64,000 nt of DNA from Conus ventricosus. Lineage: Eukaryota > Mollusca > Gastropoda > Neogastropoda > Conidae. A model generated the notes under the pieces. It worked only from the letters and a program-made list of their open reading frames with translations, had not been told where the DNA came from and made no database searches. A program made the position numbers and the translations under genes. The stretch covers positions 55,466,135-55,530,134 of the forward strand of contig CM031604.1 in the NCBI GenBank assembly GCA_018398815.1, given 5' to 3'. Shown here piece after piece: positions 58,201 through 64,000 of this stretch. Numbering within the stretch: position 1 is the stretch's first letter; every line of letters starts with the position of its first letter.

Positions 58201-58571
58201 TACACACACGGTAACCTCTCTGTCTGTCTGTCTCAGACATTTTTTCTGCATAATGCGACGAGTCTATTCGGCTACTGTACACAATGTAGCGTTCGGTAAT
58301 CTCCTGTCAGCGGTCTTAGTGCTGCATTTGATACCGCGTTCGAGGCTGGTGAAGTACTTTTCGACAAGTTCGTTACCGGCTGGCTGTACGGACCCTTCTG
58401 CTGAAGGATGACACCTATCAGTACAGAGGCAGCTTATGGGACGCAAGTCTTGTACTGATGACGAATATACACAGTGGACAATACAAGAGTTCAATTACAG
58501 TTCATGAATAAAGAAAGTTTACTCACATATTAGCAGGTCAGCCAGTGTGAACGACTGTTTAAAAGAAAAGA

Positions 58572-58609
<38 letters not shown>

Positions 58610-59444
58610 AGAGAGAAAAGAGAGAGAGAAGGTTAATCATAATTTTGGGCCTTAACCCATTGCGAAGCTGTGCGTGAACATGTCATCTGAAACAAATACT
58701 CATGACTACAAAGCAAACCGAACACAAAGAATTCAGGCAATCAATAGGTAGCTGTTTCTCTAAATTTGAATGTGTAGTACAACGACAAAGACACATTTCG
58801 AACAACTTCTGTTGAAGTTGACGCCATCAATATATAACAGGGAAGGCTTCTATCAATGTGTAGCGTAATGAATCATGCCTTAGGGCTGGACAGCACGGAC
58901 AGAAAACGAATTGCATGTTCTTGAGACCCTTTACAAAGCGGACACAGCAAAAGAATTATCATCAACAATGGTTTTGTATCTAAGCTAATGAATGACTAAT
59001 TCTGATATTACGGTCGAGATTTGGTCATTTGGTCATTATATACTGTAAGTGTCAGTCCATTTCTAAAGCTAAGTAAAATCGTTCCTGGGTGTAAAGTATT
59101 GGTCCAATTTATCAACGTTACGGATATTTTCATTCAATGGTTCAGTCAACAGTGTTATGCTACTTCAGTCAGTAACATTTATGTGCAATGTAGAAGAGCT
59201 TGTTTGTGACCGCATGGGTAATGAGAAAGTGACAGGGATATGGGATATCAATCAGAGAGATGGGGTGGAGTGGGAAGGTATAGATGAAGCGAAAGTATTC
59301 GATGTGTGCGTGGGTAGGGGGTGGGCTGGGGTGGATGGTTGGGTAGGAGGGGGAGGGCTCAGAGAGAATATCTCTGTATATACACAGATGAATCTCCCGT
59401 AGTTCTTTTTTTTTTTTTTTCTTGCTCTCTTGTCGTTCGTTCTA

Positions 59445-59475
<31 letters not shown>

Positions 59476-60162
59476 GGTTTATGCATATGATGTAAATCGT
59501 TTGAATATTTGTGATGAGTCAGCCGAGTATACTCCAGTCCTTTGAGCAAATTACGGGTAATTTTGATGATGATGATGAGATTAGTTTCCCTGGGTCCTTC
59601 AAGTGCTGCGAACTCCAGTACCACTGGTGGGGGTACCCCGAGTTGGATGCTGAAAAAAGGGAGTGTCAGTGGGGAGTAATTCGCATATCCAGGGGTGTAA
59701 TAACAAGAACATATCAAATTGCTGGTCCTGGGCGAGGAAGGCATTTCATCTCCACCACTGCTATTCACTGGGTTCTCCAATGGGTTTGAGGCGAAGCATT
59801 CTGGGGTAGGGCGTCGACGTCTCGGGTCAGTGACCGGCGGCCTACAAGTAGGTCTCGATGACCATTGAGGCTTGTTTGGCCTGAGGGGCGAACGCGTTCG
59901 GGAAGGCTTCAACCTATTAGGTGGTTTGCACCTTGGTGGCTATGGGTCGAAGTAAACCCTTTTAACGCATCAGGTCCTTGTCGAGAAATCAGGGCTGTTG
60001 ATAAAGTAAGTAGTTTAGTGGGATCGAACATGACTTAGGTATCAGCCAGTGCATTAACCACACGGAAACTCAACTCCTTGTTGTGCATGTGTAGGGGTGT
60101 ACTAGAAGGCTAATTCCATTGGTTGAACTAAAATCACTCACTATTGTTGGTGCTAATCGTTG
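58201..60162. other. Intergenic DNA, no supported gene
   Basis: (GA)n run at about 58575-58629, a T run near 59407-59420 and CTGT repeats near 59445-59476. An open frame of about 156 codons at 59442-59912 (minus) shows no recognised domain and is left unassigned. Confidence 0.45.
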
Positions 60163-60163
60163 T

Positions 60164-60230
<67 letters not shown>

Positions 60231-60233
60231 GTG

Positions 60234-60297
<64 letters not shown>
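60163..60297. repeat. (GT)n microsatellite
   Basis: About 135 bp of GT with GC interruptions. Confidence 0.95.
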
Positions 60298-60298
<1 letters not shown>

Positions 60299-60483
60299 CC
60301 ACCGATTCCACGGATTGAACCAGTATAACTTGGTTCCTCTCTGTTGAGTATGGTTATTGCACGCTCGGAAAACCAGTGAAAGCATGACTTCTTAACTCAT
60401 AGTGAAAGTGAACTCATCCCGTCGTGCTGAGGGCTCAGAAATATAATTATAGCGATATAAAGTCAAGGCCAAAAGCCTTCACA

Positions 60484-60625
60484 TGAAGCGGAGGTTTGCA
60501 ATAGCCTCGAAGCCAACGACGGTAGAAAACTGTTTCCTGTGTGGGGGCGGATGACAGTGGAGGTTTGCTGTTGCCTTGGAGCCATCGACGGTAGAGAATT
60601 GTCTCCTGTATGGGGACGGAAGACA
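60484..60625. repeat. Diverged tandem duplication, unit about 68 bp
   Basis: GGAGGTTTGCAATAGCCTCG ... CGACGGTAGAAAACTG recurs as GGAGGTTTGCTGTTGCCTTG ... CGACGGTAGAGAATTG. Lies just upstream of the LINE coding region. Confidence 0.8.
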
Positions 60626-60779
60626 GCAAGACGTATAAGTCTGTAGAGGCCTAGACAAGAGAGCTGCCAGTCAACGGTGAGGTGTCTGCAGCAACAGAAG
60701 ACCTGTGGGAGAGGCCGACAGGAGCCCTTTCCCTGGAGAGTCCGTGAGACGATCTGAGAGTGCGACCAAGTGAGAGAGG

Positions 60780-62960
60780 AGCAACGGACAATGTACAATT
60801 ATGCTAAAGGAGACTACAAGAAATTGGGGGAGGGTTTGAGAAAGGTAAACCTGTCTGAGAAAATGAAGGGTCATGGTGTTAGTGAGGCATGGGACTGTTT
60901 CAAAAAAGCGCTAGTGGAGGAAATGGACAAAATGTATTCCTAAGATCAACATTGGGGGGAGAAATGGGGGAAATGTGAAAAAAAGAAAACCACTGTGGTG
61001 GGATGAGAAGGCACTCCGTAAGCTTAAGAAGAAAAGGGAATGCTTCAAGAGGTACATGGAGACTAGAGAAGGCAAGGATTACCAGGCTTATGCAAAAGCA
61101 AGGAATCAGGCCAAAGGAGCATGTAGAAAAGCTGTTCGGAACTTTGAAAGACATGCTGCCAAGGACGCAAAGCAAAATCCTAAGGCTTTCTATGCTTTCG
61201 CTAACAGCAAATTGAAGACAAAGCAAGGGGTTGCAGATCTGGTAGACGAAAGAGGTAGGACAGTAACCAATAATGAGGATAAGGCAGAATGCTTGAACAG
61301 ATTTTTCTGTAGCGTTTTTACACAGGACAGATGAAATCAGATGCCATCATGTAAGGAAAAAGAGTGTTCAGAAAAGTTAGAAAGGATCAGCTTTCCCAAA
61401 GAGGAGGTACTGAAGAAACTTAAGCAGCTGAACCCTGGGAAGTCTCCTGGCCCTGACGGTGTTCATTCACGTGTTTTGAAGGAACTTGCTGAGGAGTTGG
61501 CAGAGCCACTGTCTATTATTTTTACAAAGTCAAAACAAGAAGGAAAGTTACCTGAAGAATGGAAGGAGGCGAATGTCACTCCCTTATTCAAAAAAGGAGA
61601 TCGGAGCCAGCCCTGTAACTACAGACCAGTGAGTTTGACAAGTACAGTCTGCAAAGTTATGGAGTCCATCATTAGGGACAAAGTGATAACCCACATGGAA
61701 GTCAACAACCTTCCCGTGCTATGCCAGCATGGGTTCATCAGCCAGAGAATTTGCGTTACGAAACTTCTGAGCGTACTGGATGCATGGACTGAATCATTAG
61801 ATGAGGGGAAACCTGTGGATGTAGTCTACTTAGATTTCGCTAAGGCGTTTGATTCTGTGTAGTCTACTTAGATTTCGCTAAGGCGTTTGATTCTGTGCCC
61901 CACCAACTGTTAATCTCCAAGCTTGAATGTTACGGAGTCACTTCACAGGTTTTGTCCTGGATTACAGACTTTTTGATAGGCAGAAGATAAAGGGTTGGGG
62001 TCGCAGGGAGTTTCTCCAGTTGGAAGCATGTGTTAAGTGGAGTCCCTCAAGGTAGCGTCTTGAGGCCAGTGCTGTTTGTGGTATTCATCAATGACATGCC
62101 AGAGGAGGTGAACTGCATATGTCAGATGTATGCTGATGATACAAAAGTGTTTGACACAGTAGAGGAACAAAACAAGAGGGACAGGATTCAACAGGATTTA
62201 GATAACCTCGTCAACTGGGCAGAGTGTTGGCAGCTGCGGTTCAATGCGACAAAATGCAAGGTTTTACACCTCGGACGTAGTAACCCCAAGGCAGAGTATA
62301 GCATGAAACTACATAACAGTGAAGAGAGAGTGATACTGGAGTCATCAAAGGGAGAGAAAGATCTAGGTGTATTAGTTGATCAGGAACTCAAAATTTAGCT
62401 GGCATATCGAGATGCAAGTCAACAAAGCCAACCGAATTTTAGGACTAGTCAGGCGCTCATACCAGTACCACGACATTGAGACTATGCGACAGCTCTTCAT
62501 TGCACTGATACGCCCTCACGTGGAGTTTGCCAACAGTGTGTGGTCACCACGTTATCAGAAAGATAAGGACCTCATTGAGGGTGTTCTCAGGCGAGCAACA
62601 AAGATGGTTCCTGGTCTGGTTGACTGTCCCTATGAAGAGAGACTTGCCAGAATGAAGATCCCCAGCATGCAGTACAGGAGGGACAGGGGTGACATGATTG
62701 ATACCTACAAGTTCACTCATGGGCTATACAATGCGAAGAGTCCTCTTATGATGGAAAATAGTGTTAAGCAGAGCCGTGGACATAATCTGAAGCTCAGGAA
62801 AAGGATTTGAGATAGTTCACTGCGCCAGCACTATTTTGCCTATACAGTGGTGAATCCTTGGAACGTGCTCCCAGAAAACGTGGTTAATGCACCATCTCTC
62901 GACAGCTTTAAGGCCAATCTGGATAGTCATTGGGCAGACCGTAGATACGTGGTTAGATAA
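60780..62960 (+). pseudogene. Non-LTR retrotransposon reverse transcriptase (CR1/L2 group), lacking the endonuclease, frameshifted
   Basis: The visible protein starts in the linker between endonuclease and RT (NYAKGDYKKLGEGLRKV near 60793), then KPLWWDEKALRKLKKK. The first long piece (60975-61334) leads, after a stop, to the RT proper: GKSPGPDGVHSRVLKELAEE, VTPLFKKGD, YRPVSLTSTVCKVMESI and motif A VYLDFAKAFDSV. A 38-bp duplication there adds a stop. RT continues with LSGVPQGSVLRPVLF and the catalytic YADD (62129-62140), LGVLVDQELK, a frame change near 62395, RRATKMVPGL, and the C-terminal NPWNVLPENVVNAPSLDSF near 62880, stopping at 62960. No RNase H. Five or more breaks, so inactive; less decayed than the other LINEs here. 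Confidence 0.88.
61821..61896 (+). repeat. 38-bp tandem duplication inside reverse transcriptase motif A
   Basis: Positions 61821-61858 are repeated exactly at 61859-61896 (GTAGTCTACTTAGATTTCGC... both times). The duplication includes the YLDFAKAFDSV codons, creates an in-frame stop and shifts the frame. Confidence 0.97.
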
Positions 62961-63090
62961 ACTTTCAGATTTCGGCGCTATCATCACCCACGCAAAAAAA
63001 AAAAAAAAGTTTATAGTGTAGGAATTACCAGTTTTGTTGAAAAAGACCAGACTAAAAGGCTCACAGATAGCCTAATCCAGTCTGTAGCAG

Positions 63091-63127
63091 TATGGTATGG
63101 TATGGTATGGTATGCTATGGTATGGTA
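63091..63127 (+). repeat. (TATGG)n 3' tail of the LINE
   Basis: Seven TATGG/TATGC units about 130 bp after the LINE stop codon, where CR1/L2-type elements commonly end in short tandem repeats rather than poly(A). Confidence 0.7.
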
Positions 63128-64000
63128 AGAGTTGTCATGCAGTGCATGTGTGTAACCAGAATATTGGAATATGTCGTCTTTCCTGGTTGATTAAGAGTGA
63201 CTGAGAAAAAGGGGATGCAATTACTGGATTATCTGTTTGATTTTACATGTTTGTATGATACATATGAATATGCTGTGTAGTAATAGGTGGGGACCCAGAG
63301 TCAAGTAAAATAAAATGTTATTTAAAAAAAAATGTTATTGATTTCCCGTCATCTATATGCGGGTTCAATGTGAGTGACAGAGTGCGTGTGCCTATGCGAA
63401 AACGCAATTTATTTGTGAAGATATGAATGCTTCTGTCTATACCCCCTTGCCTCCCTGTATGAAATAATCATATTTTGATAACGAGGGGGATGTCGGAGAC
63501 CTATCACAATATCGTTTCATGCTGCAGATGACCGTTTATTTACATATGATTGGTGTTGCTTTTCATGTGCATTTGAGTTAGGCCTACTGTGTATTGTTGA
63601 AGAGGAAATAAACTTTCTGAAAATGGAAAAAAAAACCACACACACATAAAAGACAGAAACTAATGCGGAGGAATTTCAAATCAACATTATTATAGAGGGG
63701 GAGATGAAGCCTACAGCTACAAGGATGAGAACAATAGTGTAAACCTAACAGCACAGTCACGAATAGACCGACGAACGAATGACGGAAAAAAGGGGGAGGG
63801 GGGGGGGGGGGAATCCAGTGTTACGATTCCTCCGGCGAAGAAGGCTATGGAGGTTAACACTGTGTTTGACCCACAAACTAACTGCACGTGTGTGGGCCGA
63901 CCAGCGTCGGAAGGCTATTATGAAAGGTTGTTTGCACAACCATTGACCGTTGACTTGTTTTTGCCGCTTTGGCGAAGGCCACGAGAAGTGACATTCAAAA
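63128..64000. other. Intergenic DNA, no supported gene
   Basis: AATAAA at 63607-63612, a poly-G tract near 63797-63812 and otherwise unique sequence. No gene recognised. Confidence 0.45.

Noticed and set aside
59442..59912. 156-codon minus-strand frame
   Set aside because: No recognisable domain, no splice or start context, ends in CTGT simple repeats; no second copy was seen in this window.

Overview
The window is eukaryotic nuclear DNA from an animal, most likely a mollusc and probably a gastropod. The evidence is an intron-containing universal stress protein gene with GT-AG introns of 0.9 to 3.4 kb, several families of non-LTR retrotransposons, a tRNA-headed SINE, islands of CCCTAA (TTAGGG-type) telomeric repeat, and very many AC/GT, CT/GA and poly-G/poly-C simple repeats. 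The species assignment is inference; no ribosomal or mitochondrial marker is present.

Positions 1 to about 13.1 kb are one decayed integrated virus-like DNA element of the Maverick/Polinton (adintovirus-like) kind, cut by the left edge of the window. It carries a protein-primed-type family B DNA polymerase (5411-8803), a retroviral-type DDE integrase (9517-10473, minus), a putative capsid protein (3375-4639), and about ten further small genes, many with hydrophobic or coiled-coil segments. Almost every gene is broken by small indels; one 76-codon membrane-protein ORF (10910-11140) is intact. The genes are compactly packed on both strands, with a 17-bp divergent intergenic gap and a 30-bp convergent overlap, and several starts follow a TTTATAAAAA-like box. 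Two internal tandem duplications (about 354 bp and 202 bp) and repeat-rich DNA occupy its right part. No packaging ATPase or adenain-like protease is visible; they may lie to the left of the window.

From 13.1 to 26 kb the sequence is repeat-rich: an 85-bp foldback, a 5'-truncated CR1/L2-group LINE (14.2-15.6 kb), a palindrome containing interstitial telomeric repeats (17.4-17.6 kb), long compound microsatellites, and a 3.5-kb RNase H-bearing LINE on the minus strand (21.7-25.3 kb).

The only convincing host gene is a four-exon universal stress protein (26120-33188, plus, 168 aa) with a complete ATP-binding signature. Its introns hold small degenerate tandem repeats.

From 33.2 kb to the end there is intergenic DNA with no recognised host gene. 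It holds two copies of a SINE family (38.6 and 52.3 kb), a heavily decayed L1/Tx1-like LINE (43.0-45.1 kb), two side-by-side copies of a 1.0-1.25 kb element rich in CCGTTA/TAACGG repeats (46.6-49.0 kb), a 1.1-kb minisatellite of about 31-bp units (54.6-55.8 kb), an approximately 935-bp segmental tandem duplication carrying poly-G and poly-AC tracts (56.5-58.2 kb), and a CR1/L2-type LINE with a (TATGG)n tail (60.8-63.1 kb).
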